Below, one piece after another: positions 8,885 through 16,802 of a stretch of 64,000 nt of DNA. Under the pieces are notes generated by a model that had not been told where the DNA came from, made no database searches, and saw only the letters and a list, made by a program, of their open reading frames with translations. How positions within the stretch are numbered: the stretch's first letter is position 1; each line of letters begins with the position of its first letter. Made by a program: the position numbers and the translations under genes. This DNA is from Parahaliea mediterranea (lineage in GTDB: Bacteria > Pseudomonadota > Gammaproteobacteria > Pseudomonadales > Halieaceae): positions 124,001 through 188,000 of the forward strand of contig NZ_JAFKCZ010000005.1 in assembly GCF_017255185.1 (NCBI RefSeq). The letters run 5' to 3'.

Positions 8885-9068
8885 CAGAGGGGGTAATGCG
8901 CCCTGTTGGAATTTCCAGGCCCCGGGTATCCGGTCCGCTACCGGATCACGTCCCCCGACCTCGCCTGTGGGGTGCCTCTGACAAACACCCCTGGACCACT
9001 CCCCCGATGGGGTAGCGGCGATTTGCGATCGAGGGTCACCCCATGCATGCCGTACGATCCGCCGCTAC
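8850..9068 (-). ncRNA. Candidate structured small RNA, unassigned family
   Basis: A stretch of about 219 bases on the minus strand between the methyltransferase and lipid operons, bounded by a good sigma-70 promoter and an intrinsic terminator, with no credible reading frame. It is rich in stems: TAGCGGCG pairs with CGCCGCTA around an inner GATCG/CGATC helix; GGGGTG pairs with CACCCC; ATCCGGT pairs with ACCGGAT. It lacks recognisable 6S, tmRNA, SRP or RNase P signatures. Six GGA triplets are present, not clearly enough to call a CsrA-sponge RNA. The call rests on architecture only; the 5' end is estimated from the -10 box. Confidence 0.5.
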
Positions 9069-9074
9069 AGCTTC

Positions 9075-9102
9075 AGTATAGGAGGTGCCCGGGCAACGAC
9101 AA
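9075..9102 (-). promoter_or_regulatory. Sigma-70-type promoter for the candidate small RNA
   Basis: Minus strand TTGTCG, 16-base spacer, TATACT. Initiation is expected near 9068, just before the first stem of the RNA. Confidence 0.6.
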
Positions 9103-9147
9103 GAAATCACCTCATGATATTTTATTATTTCTTGCCATAGACAGCGG

Positions 9148-10020
9148 TTATTTCACGGGTTGCCAGTCCCCGTCGCTTGCGGCCCTGCGGAACAACAGGG
9201 TCATGCGGTCCGACTCGCCGATCGCGTCCATCGCGGCGCGTTGGTTCGGGTCGTCGCCGCTACCGGCATAGGAGGGCGGCAGGCGCCATACGATGTCCTT
9301 TTCTCCCGGTTGGTCATCGGGGTTGGCATTGATTTCGCTGCTGGCCACCAACTCGAAACCGGCCTGCTCGAAGCGTTCGATTACCGCGGACTGCTTGAGG
9401 TAGCCCCGGCTGCCATCGGCGCCGCTGGCGCTTTCCGGCACGCGGTGTTGCACCACACCCACCAGGCCGTCGGGTTTGAGCATCGCGCGCACCGCCGACA
9501 GCGCTTGCGACAGCGTGCCCGCCTCGTCTTCGAAGCGGGCCAGATTGTGCAGGGCGCGGACCATCAGCACGCGGTCGACGCTGCCCTGGGCTTGCGGCGG
9601 CACGGTGCCGAAGGTAAAGCCGGCGGTTGACAGGTCGTCGCCGGTGTAGCCGCGGGCCTGTTTGGCGAAGTTCTTTGTCGCCGCCAGGCGCTCCTTCACC
9701 CAGTCGTCGCCGAAGCCGAACATCGGCCACATGCGATCGACGTAGCTCACCCCGTACAGTGTGCCGCCCGGGGCCAGGTAGGGCGACAGGATGCGCGTGT
9801 ACCAGCCGCCTCCGGGCAGTGCCTCGGCGACGGCCATGCCCGGCTCGACACGAAAGAACGCGAGGGTTTCCGCGGGGTGGCGGAAGTCGTCCCGGGCGCG
9901 ATCCTCGGCGCTGCGCTCCGCGAGGATCGCAGCCAGCTTGTCGTCGTCTGCCCGTGCCGCCTGGCCCGGTAAAATGGCGGACAGGGCCAGGATTGCCGCC
10001 AGGGCTGTCAATACACGCAT
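9148..10020 (-). CDS. Exported class I SAM-methyltransferase-like protein
   Basis: 290 residues with an N-terminal signal peptide (about 1-22, ending AARA) followed by a methyltransferase-like fold: FRVEPGMAVAEALPGGGWYTRIL corresponds to the SAM-binding first strand/loop region, and LKPDGLVGVVQH to the later core strands. Proteins of this kind are annotated as predicted methyltransferases with a leader peptide. Export of a SAM enzyme is odd because SAM is not expected in the periplasm, so the fold may serve another purpose. The ATG at 10020 is chosen for the upstream GAGGAA; an ATG two codons earlier is too close to that site. It ends about 80 bases upstream of the small-RNA promoter region. 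Confidence 0.7.
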   Translation of the reverse strand: MRVLTALAAILALSAILPGQAARADDDKLAAILAERSAEDRARDDFRHPAETLAFFRVEPGMAVAEALPGGGWYTRILSPYLAPGGTLYGVSYVDRMWPMFGFGDDWVKERLAATKNFAKQARGYTGDDLSTAGFTFGTVPPQAQGSVDRVLMVRALHNLARFEDEAGTLSQALSAVRAMLKPDGLVGVVQHRVPESASGADGSRGYLKQSAVIERFEQAGFELVASSEINANPDDQPGEKDIVWRLPPSYAGSGDDPNQRAAMDAIGESDRMTLLFRRAASDGDWQPVK

Positions 10021-10137
10021 GATCATTTCCTCTATTGGATGGTTTGCGATGTTTTGGCCAGGCCAAGATTGGCCCAGGCGGGCGCCGTGTGCAAGCCCGT
10101 TCACCGCGCTGTGCCTGGCGTCTTATCGCATCCCCCG

Positions 10138-10818
10138 CTAGCCCAGGTGGTTGCGTATGGCCAGGTAGTCGCGCAGCACGGTGTCGGGATCGAAGCCCGG
10201 CTGGGTGGAGGACGGATTGTCCGGTTTGAAGATGGCCTGCAGTTCGCCGGCCGGGTTGATCAGGTACAGCGTGACACCGTGGGCGACCTGGTAATCGGGG
10301 AAGGGCGGCCCGTCGCTGGCGGCGGGGTCCGGGCTCAACGTGTAGGTCATGCCCAGGCCCCGCTCAAAGGGCAGGTGGCGATCGTCGTTGCCCTCGCGGT
10401 GGGTCAGGCCGATAAATTCGCGGTCGAAGAAAGCCAGGTAGCTTGCCAGCTGCGCGGGGGTGTCCCGGCGGTGGTCGACGCTGTAGAACACAAAGCGCAG
10501 CTCGCGCTTTTGATCGGCGGGCAGCCGTTCGGCAACGCTGGTGAGCTGCGACAGGGTGGTGGGGCAGATGTCCGGGCAGGTGGTGAAACCGTAGGAGAGC
10601 AGGTGCCACTCCCCGCGCAGGTCGCTGTTGTCAAAGCGTTCGCCCCACTGGTCGACCAGCTCGAAATCGGGCAGGGCCCGCGGCTGCTCCAGTAGCACGC
10701 CCTGAATGTGTGGTGGCGGCGCCGGCCGCAGGAGCAGGAGGGCGATGGCGACGGCGGCGATGGTCAGGTTGGCCGCCGCGAAGCCCAGCAGCATGCGTCG
10801 GCGCGGTGACAGGGCCAT
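10138..10818 (-). CDS. SCO1/SenC-family copper chaperone for oxidase assembly
   Basis: 226-residue membrane-anchored periplasmic thioredoxin-fold protein that delivers copper to the CuA site of cytochrome oxidase. One N-terminal transmembrane segment (about 13-30), the copper ligand motif C81-PDI-C85, and a downstream conserved histidine in YQVAHGVTLYLI are visible. It starts eight bases after the subunit IV gene with GAGGT as ribosome site, so it is the last gene of the oxidase operon, matching its function. Confidence 0.92.
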   Translation of the reverse strand: MALSPRRRMLLGFAAANLTIAAVAIALLLLRPAPPPHIQGVLLEQPRALPDFELVDQWGERFDNSDLRGEWHLLSYGFTTCPDICPTTLSQLTSVAERLPADQKRELRFVFYSVDHRRDTPAQLASYLAFFDREFIGLTHREGNDDRHLPFERGLGMTYTLSPDPAASDGPPFPDYQVAHGVTLYLINPAGELQAIFKPDNPSSTQPGFDPDTVLRDYLAIRNHLG

Positions 10819-10826
10819 GATTTACC

Positions 10827-11144
10827 TCATTCGTCAAAGAACGTCAGCCGCATGAGATGGGTGTGGTCGCCCTCGATGGACATCAGCGCGATCAACACCG
10901 CGATCGCGAGCAGGGGCAGGAACAGCACGTACTTCAGCGACAGCCGTTCCCAGGTGAGGTGCATGAAAATCGCGATGATGAAGCCGGCCTTGAGGAACAT
11001 GAACAGCAGGATCAGCGACCAGCGCAAAAAGCCCTCCAGGTGAAAGTAATCCACCAGGTAGGAAAAGGTGCTGAGCACGAACAACAGCAGCCAGATCTTG
11101 AGGTAGATGCCAATGGGGTGTTGCTGGCCGGCGGTCTCACTCAT
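10827..11144 (-). CDS. Cytochrome c oxidase subunit IV (prokaryotic)
   Basis: 105 residues with three hydrophobic helices and the FIIAIFMHLTWE segment typical of small subunit IV proteins of bacterial heme-copper oxidases, thought to stabilise the complex. It sits nine bases after a subunit III gene within the oxidase operon. Confidence 0.85.
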   Translation of the reverse strand: MSETAGQQHPIGIYLKIWLLLFVLSTFSYLVDYFHLEGFLRWSLILLFMFLKAGFIIAIFMHLTWERLSLKYVLFLPLLAIAVLIALMSIEGDHTHLMRLTFFDE

Positions 11145-11153
11145 AGCGAACCC

Positions 11154-11834
11154 TCACCACAGGTAGAAAAACGCGAAGATAAACACCCACACCAGGTCGA
11201 CGAAGTGCCAGTAGAGCCCGGCGATCTCGACAATGGCGTAGCCCTTTTGCTCGTAGCGACCCTTGGCTACCCGCCGCGCCACGATGGCGAGGTAGATCAC
11301 CCCGGCGGTGACGTGCATGCCGTGGAAGCCGGTGATCATGAAGAAAGTGGAGCCGAACTGGGCGGCGCCCATCGGGTTGCCCCAGGGCCGCACTCCCTCC
11401 TCGACGATCAGCTTGGTCCACTCGAAGGCCTGCATGCCCACGAAGGAGGCCCCCAACAGTGCGGTGGCGGTCATCAGCCACACCGTTTTGCGGCGGTCCC
11501 GGCGATAGGCGCAGTTCACCGCCATGGCCATGGTGCCGGAGCTGGTGATGAGTACGAAAGTCATGATCGCGATCAGGATCAGTGGCAGGTGCACGCCGGC
11601 GATCTCCAGCGCGAACACTTCGCTCGGGTTGGGCCACTCGGCGGTGGCCGACATCCTCACGTTCATGTAGCTGGTGAGGAAAATGCTGAAAATGAAGGTA
11701 TCCGAGAGCAGGAATATCCACATCATCAACTTGCCCCAGGGCATGTCGAAGGCCTGCTTGTCGGCGGCCCAGTCGGCCACCATGCCGCTGACGCCGGGTT
11801 CGGTGTAGCTGTCTTCTCGGGTGCGTGTGTCCAT
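11154..11834 (-). CDS. Cytochrome c oxidase subunit III (second copy)
   Basis: 226-residue integral membrane subunit III. Recognisable features are MMWIFLLSDTFIFSIF, the central FVGMQAFEW and the GFHGMHVTAGVIYL and YWHFVDLVWVFIF helices, all characteristic of subunit III. The start is the ATG at 11834, two bases after the stop of the preceding subunit III-like gene; a longer in-frame extension into that gene is not credible. Having two consecutive subunit III genes is like coxO-coxP of the Bradyrhizobium coxMNOP oxidase. Confidence 0.9.
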   Translation of the reverse strand: MDTRTREDSYTEPGVSGMVADWAADKQAFDMPWGKLMMWIFLLSDTFIFSIFLTSYMNVRMSATAEWPNPSEVFALEIAGVHLPLILIAIMTFVLITSSGTMAMAVNCAYRRDRRKTVWLMTATALLGASFVGMQAFEWTKLIVEEGVRPWGNPMGAAQFGSTFFMITGFHGMHVTAGVIYLAIVARRVAKGRYEQKGYAIVEIAGLYWHFVDLVWVFIFAFFYLW

Positions 11835-11836
11835 AG

Positions 11837-12517
11837 TCAGAATCCGCACATGGCCGCCAGGGCGTTGAGAGTCTCCGGCGGGCTCGCGAGCAGCGCGAAT
11901 AGCACCAGCCACACCGCCAGAAGGAAATGCCAGTACTGGGTGCACAGACCCAGCGGGCCGCCGAGCGAGGCCCCGGCGCCGTCGTACCACACCCGGAACA
12001 CGATGTTGGACAGCACCACCAGTCCGCCCAGCAGGTGCAGGCCGTGCACCGCGGTGAGCAGGTAGAAATAGCTGTTGGCGGGGTTGCTACTCAGGTAGAA
12101 ACCGAGGGCCTGAAGGCGCAGCCACAGGTCGAGTTGCGCCAGCAGGAAGGCGATGGCGAAGAACACGGCGATGCTGATGCCGAGCACGGCGCCGTTGAGC
12201 CGTTCGCGCCTGGCCGACCACAGTCCGCCCTGCATGCCGACGCTGCTCAGTGCCAGCAGGCCGGTGTTGAACCACAGCCGGCCGGTGTCGTTGAAGGGCT
12301 GCCAGGGCTGCCCCGCCAGGGACTGGAAGTCGGGATACTGGGAGCGCGACAGGTAGGTGATGATGAACAGGAAGAACAGCACCCCGACGATCGCCATGAT
12401 GAAGCGCACCGCGATGCGGGCCGGCCCCAGCGGGTCTACCGGCGCCGCGGCCGGGTGACCGGCCAGGGCCGGTTCGTGCTCCCAGGGCTTCTCGCGCAGT
12501 GTCCGAAACAGGCTCAT
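11837..12517 (-). CDS. Cytochrome c oxidase subunit III (first, divergent copy)
   Basis: 226-residue membrane protein of the subunit III fold, diverged from its downstream neighbour. Helices such as VGMQGGLWSARRE, YLLTAVHGLHLLGGLVVL and QYWHFLLAVWLVLFALL are subunit III-like, with the conserved His in the HGLH and YWHF segments. Its ATG overlaps the stop of subunit I (ATGA). In characterised operons with paired subunit III genes both are thought to belong to one complex; whether both are needed here is unknown. Confidence 0.88.
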   Translation of the reverse strand: MSLFRTLREKPWEHEPALAGHPAAAPVDPLGPARIAVRFIMAIVGVLFFLFIITYLSRSQYPDFQSLAGQPWQPFNDTGRLWFNTGLLALSSVGMQGGLWSARRERLNGAVLGISIAVFFAIAFLLAQLDLWLRLQALGFYLSSNPANSYFYLLTAVHGLHLLGGLVVLSNIVFRVWYDGAGASLGGPLGLCTQYWHFLLAVWLVLFALLASPPETLNALAAMCGF

Positions 12518-14271
12518 GCGGGTCCTCCCGGCGCGTTGCTGCGCTCATCGTCGGAGACGGGGTGATTCTGGGGAATGAAGTCCTGGTCGGCTCCCGGCAC
12601 GCTGTAGTCGTAGGCCCAGCGATAGACCGCCGGCAGTTGCGGGCCCCAGTTGCCGTGATGGGGCGGCACGTCGGGCGTCTGCCACTCGAGGCTGGTGGCG
12701 CCCCAGGGATTGCGCGGCGCGCGTTCGCCGTGGCGCAGGCTCCAGAACACGTTGACCAGGAACAGTAACTGGCTGGCGCCGACGATCAGCGCCGACACGG
12801 TGATCGAGGCGTTGAGCGACATGGCCGATTCGGGGATGAATTCGGTGCCGCTGATGGCGAAGTAGCGCCGTGGCACGCCGAGAAAGCCCAGGTAGTGCAT
12901 GGGCAGGTAGATGGCGTAGGTACCGAGGAAGGTCAGCCAGAAGTGCGCCTTGCCCAGGCCCTCGTTGAGCATGCGCCCGGTCATCAGCGGGTACCAGTGA
13001 TAGATGGCGGCGAACAGCACCATGATCGGCGACACGCCCATCACCATGTGGAAGTGGGCCACCACGAAATAGGTGTCCGACAGCGGCAGGTCGATGGTGA
13101 CGTTGCCCAGGAACAGGCCGGTGAGGCCGCCGTGCACGAAAGTGAAGATAAAGCCGATGGCGAACAGCATCGGCACCCGCAGGTGAATGTTGCCGCGCCA
13201 CAGGGTGAGTACCCAGTTATAGACCTTGATCGCCGTGGGCACGGCGATGATCAGGGTGGTGGTGGCGAAGAAGAAGCCGAAGGCCGGGTGCATGCCGCTG
13301 ACGTACATGTGGTGGGCCCAGACCACGAAACTCAGGGCGCCGATAAAGACGATCGCCCACACCATCATGCGGTAGCCGAAAATGTTCTTGCGCGCGTGGC
13401 AGGCGAGCACGTCGGAGACCATGCCGAAGGCGGGCAGGGCGACGATGTACACCTCGGGGTGGCCGAAGAACCAGAACAGGTGCTGGAACAATACCGGGCT
13501 GCCGCCGGTGTATTCCAGGCTCTCCCCCAGCGACACCAGCGCGGGCATGAAGAAGCTGGTGCCCGCCAGCTTGTCGAGCAGCATCATGATGGCGCTCACC
13601 AGGAGCGCGGGGAAGGCCAGCAGGCCGAGGATGGTGGCGGTGAAAATGCCCCAGATGGTCAGCGGCATGCGCATCAGCGTCATGCCCCGGGTGCGGGCCT
13701 GCAGCACCGTGGTCACGTAGTTCAGGCCGCCCATGGTGAAGGCCACGATGAACACCGCCAGCGACACCAGCATCAGCACGATGCCCCAGTCCACCCCGGG
13801 AGTGCCCTCGAGAATGGCCTGGGGCGGGTACAGGGTCCAGCCCGCGCCGGTGGGGCCGCCGGGGACGAAGAAGCTGGCCAGCAGGATGAGTACCGATAGC
13901 AGGTACACCCAGAAGCTGAGCATGTTCATGTAGGGGAAGACCATGTCCCGGGCACCCACCATCAGCGGGATCAGGTAGTTGCCGAAGCCCCCCAGCAGCA
14001 GGGCGGTGAGCAGGTAGATGACCATGATCATGCCGTGCATGGTGACGAACTGCAGGTAGGCGCCGGGAGTGATGAAGTCGAAGGTGTCGGGGAAGCCCAG
14101 CTGTAGCCGCATCAGGGCGGACAGCGCCAGGGCCACCAGGCCCACGAACACCGCGGTGAGGCCGTACTGGATGGCGATGACCTTGTGGTCCTGGCTCCAG
14201 ATGTACTTGGTGACGAAGCTCCGGGGGTCGTGCAGCTCCAGGGTCTGGTCGGCCAAGGCTGTGTGTTGCAT
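12514..14271 (-). CDS. coxA: Cytochrome c oxidase subunit I
   Basis: 585-residue catalytic subunit holding heme a and the heme-CuB centre. Motifs: heme ligand in VTMHGMIMV; N-x2-P-x3-GA-x-DM of the D channel (GNYLIPLMVGARDM); GHPEVYI, the A1-type motif with channel glutamate and CuB histidine/tyrosine; the HH pair in WAHHMYVSGM; and VVAHFHMVMG with heme ligands. The ATG at 14271 is preceded by GAGAGAGG. A longer open frame extends through the upstream gene but is only its out-of-phase shadow. The stop overlaps the next gene by ATGA. Confidence 0.97.
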   Translation of the reverse strand: MQHTALADQTLELHDPRSFVTKYIWSQDHKVIAIQYGLTAVFVGLVALALSALMRLQLGFPDTFDFITPGAYLQFVTMHGMIMVIYLLTALLLGGFGNYLIPLMVGARDMVFPYMNMLSFWVYLLSVLILLASFFVPGGPTGAGWTLYPPQAILEGTPGVDWGIVLMLVSLAVFIVAFTMGGLNYVTTVLQARTRGMTLMRMPLTIWGIFTATILGLLAFPALLVSAIMMLLDKLAGTSFFMPALVSLGESLEYTGGSPVLFQHLFWFFGHPEVYIVALPAFGMVSDVLACHARKNIFGYRMMVWAIVFIGALSFVVWAHHMYVSGMHPAFGFFFATTTLIIAVPTAIKVYNWVLTLWRGNIHLRVPMLFAIGFIFTFVHGGLTGLFLGNVTIDLPLSDTYFVVAHFHMVMGVSPIMVLFAAIYHWYPLMTGRMLNEGLGKAHFWLTFLGTYAIYLPMHYLGFLGVPRRYFAISGTEFIPESAMSLNASITVSALIVGASQLLFLVNVFWSLRHGERAPRNPWGATSLEWQTPDVPPHHGNWGPQLPAVYRWAYDYSVPGADQDFIPQNHPVSDDERSNAPGGPA

Positions 14272-14333
14272 GGAATTGACCTCTCTCGGTGAATACCCCC
14301 GGCCCGTCGGCCGGGGGTAGCGTGCGCCCTCGT

Positions 14334-15686
14334 CTACAGCGTGTTTACATAGGACAGCAGATCGTCGATGGATTGTTCGTTCTGCAGGGTCCTGGCCATC
14401 ATCGTCATCTGGTGGCCGTAGTTGTCCGCCTGGTGCGCCCCGCGGATGCCCTCGCGGAAATATTTCAGTTGCCGCTTCAGGTACCAGTCCTGCTGCCCGG
14501 CCAGGCGCGGCGCCTGTAGCGCGTGGTTGCCCTGCCCGCGGGCGCCGTGACAGGCGCCGCAGGTGTTGAAATGGCCGGCGCCCCGCCGCGGGTCGCCGTC
14601 GAGGGTGGGTTCGCTGTCCGCCGCGGGCAGGCTGGCGACATAGGCCGCGAGGTTGCGCAGGGCGCTGTCCGAGGCGATGGTGCCGGCCATCGCCGCCATT
14701 TGCGCGCCGAAAGTGTCGCCCTCGTGGGCTCCGCGCACGCCCTGGCGGTAGTAGCGCAGCTGGCGTTCCAGGTACCACGCTTCCATGCCCGCGATCGCCG
14801 GGGCGTTCATCTGCAGGTTGCCCCTGCCCTCGGGGCCGTGGCAGGCAACGCAGGTGGCGTACTGCCGCTCGCCCGCCGCCGGATCGGCCGCCGGCCGCGC
14901 GCGCTGCTCGGCCCAGGTGGTCTGGCCGCCGAGCCAGGCCTTGAAGTCCTCTTCGGTGTCCACGATGACGCGACCGCGCATGGCATAGTGGGCGATGCCG
15001 CACAGTTCCATGCACAGTACGTCGAAGCTGCCGGTGCGGGTGGGGGTGAACCAGGCATAGGTCACCGAACCGGGCAGCATATCCATCTTGACCCGGAACT
15101 GCGGCACCGCGAAGTCGTGCAGCACGTCCTTGGAGCGCAGTAACATTTTTACCGGCCGGTCCACCGGCAGGTGCAATTCGTTGCTGCGCACCAGGATGTC
15201 GTCGGCGCCGGCGGGGTCGCCGGGACTCATGCCAAAGGGGTTGTCCGGGGCCACGTAGCGGGTCGCCACCTCGCCCAGCTTGCCGTCCTCGCCGGGAAAA
15301 CGGTAGCTCCACTGCCACTGCTCGCCGAGCACTTCGATCTCGTCGGCCCCCTCGGGCACCTGGGTAAAGTCGGCCCACACCACCAGGCCCGGCGCCAGCA
15401 TCGCGGCCACGCCCACGGCGGTGATCGCGGTGAGCCAGGTTTCCAGGCGCTTGTTCTCGGGTTCGTAGTGGGCTTTTTGCGCCGGCCTGTGGCGGTAGCG
15501 GTACACCGCGTAGGCCATGAACAGGTTGACGGCGACGAACACCACGCCGGTGATGTACAGGGTAATATCGATGGTGGTGTCGACGGTGTCCCAGTTGGAG
15601 GCCAGGGGCGTAAACCACCAGGGGCTCAGGACGTGGAACAGGAGCGAACCCAGTACCAGCACAATCAGTGCGATAACCAATTTCAT
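14334..15686 (-). CDS. coxB: Cytochrome c oxidase subunit II with two fused cytochrome c domains
   Basis: 450 residues: two N-terminal membrane helices (about 3-25 and 41-62; a further one near 84-104), a cupredoxin domain with the CuA site (H190; C225-x3-C229, H233, M236 in CMELCGIAHYAM), then two C-terminal class I cytochrome c domains with CVACH (279-283) and CGACH (376-380). The fused hemes act as the electron entry, so a separate soluble cytochrome c need not dock at CuA. First gene of the oxidase operon, 62 bases ahead of subunit I. The two hemes make it larger than the usual single-heme caa3 subunit II. Confidence 0.95.
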   Translation of the reverse strand: MKLVIALIVLVLGSLLFHVLSPWWFTPLASNWDTVDTTIDITLYITGVVFVAVNLFMAYAVYRYRHRPAQKAHYEPENKRLETWLTAITAVGVAAMLAPGLVVWADFTQVPEGADEIEVLGEQWQWSYRFPGEDGKLGEVATRYVAPDNPFGMSPGDPAGADDILVRSNELHLPVDRPVKMLLRSKDVLHDFAVPQFRVKMDMLPGSVTYAWFTPTRTGSFDVLCMELCGIAHYAMRGRVIVDTEEDFKAWLGGQTTWAEQRARPAADPAAGERQYATCVACHGPEGRGNLQMNAPAIAGMEAWYLERQLRYYRQGVRGAHEGDTFGAQMAAMAGTIASDSALRNLAAYVASLPAADSEPTLDGDPRRGAGHFNTCGACHGARGQGNHALQAPRLAGQQDWYLKRQLKYFREGIRGAHQADNYGHQMTMMARTLQNEQSIDDLLSYVNTL

Positions 15687-15846
15687 AGCAGCTCCGTCCG
15701 ACCGTTATTGTTGTTGGTTGTTCGGTGTTGCCAACCCATCCACCGGCGACCTCACTGGCATCGCCGGACCACGCCGCCCCGGTGCCGGGCCTCGCGGCCC
15801 GGGCAGGTCGGGCATTGCTGTTTTCCCGCGCCTCGCTAGCCCTCGA

Positions 15847-16401
15847 TCAGGGTGCCAGGCGCATGAAGTTCGCCCACTTCTGCTGCAGCATCACCACCCA
15901 CCGGGGCGTGGACGAGCCGTCGCCCGCGGCCTTGAGTTTGGGGTGCTTGTCGACCACCGCGCGCAGGACGTCCTCCTGCTTGCGGTCGACATCCACGAAC
16001 AGGATGTGTTTGCCGTTCTTCAGCTCTTCCTGGAAACGCTTGAAATCCACGTGGGGCTCGCCGATACCGATCAGGCCGCCCTCCCAGGTGCAAAAGCCCA
16101 GCACCACCACGGCCAGGAAGATCGCCGGCACCCAGGTGTAGGTTTCCGTCAGTCCGGAAAACCAGGCCAGCACCAGTACCGCCGCGGCGCCGATGACGCC
16201 GACCACCGCGCCGAGTTCGGTGCTGTGCACCACGTCCTTTTTCAGCACCGCCTCCACCTCGTGCAGGTGGTGCAGCTCGACGCCAGCGTCGTCCTCGCTG
16301 AGCACGTGTATCTGCGGTTTGAGCAGGCCGGCCTGTTCCAGATCCCGTTCCACGAGTTCGAGGTCGTCGAGATCGTTGCTGATGTAATAGTGGCGTTTCA
16401 T
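15847..16401 (-). CDS. Small membrane protein of unknown function
   Basis: 184 residues. It begins MKRHYYISNDLDDLELVERDLE, a soluble segment that recalls proteins annotated vaguely as magnesium-transporter- or NAD/FAD-type; then two strong membrane helices around residues 64-83 and 88-104, then a soluble tail containing HILFVDVDRKQEDVL. The repeated ferredoxin-like character of both soluble halves (short strand, then helix) suggests a sensor or regulatory role, without known function. The start is the ATG at 16401 with GGGGAGA upstream. It precedes the oxidase operon by 160 bases on the same strand; a link with the oxidase is not shown. Confidence 0.7.
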   Translation of the reverse strand: MKRHYYISNDLDDLELVERDLEQAGLLKPQIHVLSEDDAGVELHHLHEVEAVLKKDVVHSTELGAVVGVIGAAAVLVLAWFSGLTETYTWVPAIFLAVVVLGFCTWEGGLIGIGEPHVDFKRFQEELKNGKHILFVDVDRKQEDVLRAVVDKHPKLKAAGDGSSTPRWVVMLQQKWANFMRLAP

Positions 16402-16802
16402 GTGCGGTCTCCCCAGTCGAACAGGCCTGCCGTCGCACGCGAGCCGGGGAATCGAGACGACAGTAACCCAGCCCGTGTGCATGTCCACCGTCGGGCAGGA
16501 ACTGTCAGGAAAAGCGCCGGCAGAATCCTGTCACGACGTTTGACCCGAGTATAGCACCGGGGTTTGCGGCAGTCAGAGAGGGGGCGGGTCTGGTGGCGGC
16601 GGCGCCGGTTTTTAAAAGTTATCGAGATAAGAACAAGGCGCTGTTAGCAAAAACCATTCTTAGATAGCGCAAAAAACAACCAGTTTTTGCCGATGCAATC
16701 CTTGTATCCCTTTGATGCCCTTGTTTTTAATATCGTTTCGTCACAAGAATTCTTATCGAAACGCTGGAAAGATTCTAAAGACCCCCGCCGATCGCCGTAG
16801 CG
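16402..16802. other. Divergent intergenic region with minus-strand promoter and low-GC tract
   Basis: No credible gene. The left part carries a promoter for the minus-strand membrane protein; the part from about 16605 to 16790 is markedly AT-richer than its surroundings and may hold the promoter of the plus-strand glycosyltransferase genes. Confidence 0.6.
16548..16576 (-). promoter_or_regulatory. Sigma-70-type promoter for the small membrane protein gene
   Basis: Minus strand CTGACT, 17-base spacer, TATACT; the leader to the ATG at 16401 would be about 140 bases. Confidence 0.55.

Noticed and set aside
8850-9068. 6S RNA, tmRNA, SRP or RNase P RNA
   Set aside because: None of their conserved sequence signatures is visible in either strand of the segment.
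12514-15618. One very long reading frame covering subunit I plus 450 upstream codons
   Set aside because: The upstream half is the out-of-phase shadow of subunit II; subunit I starts at 14271 with its own ribosome site.
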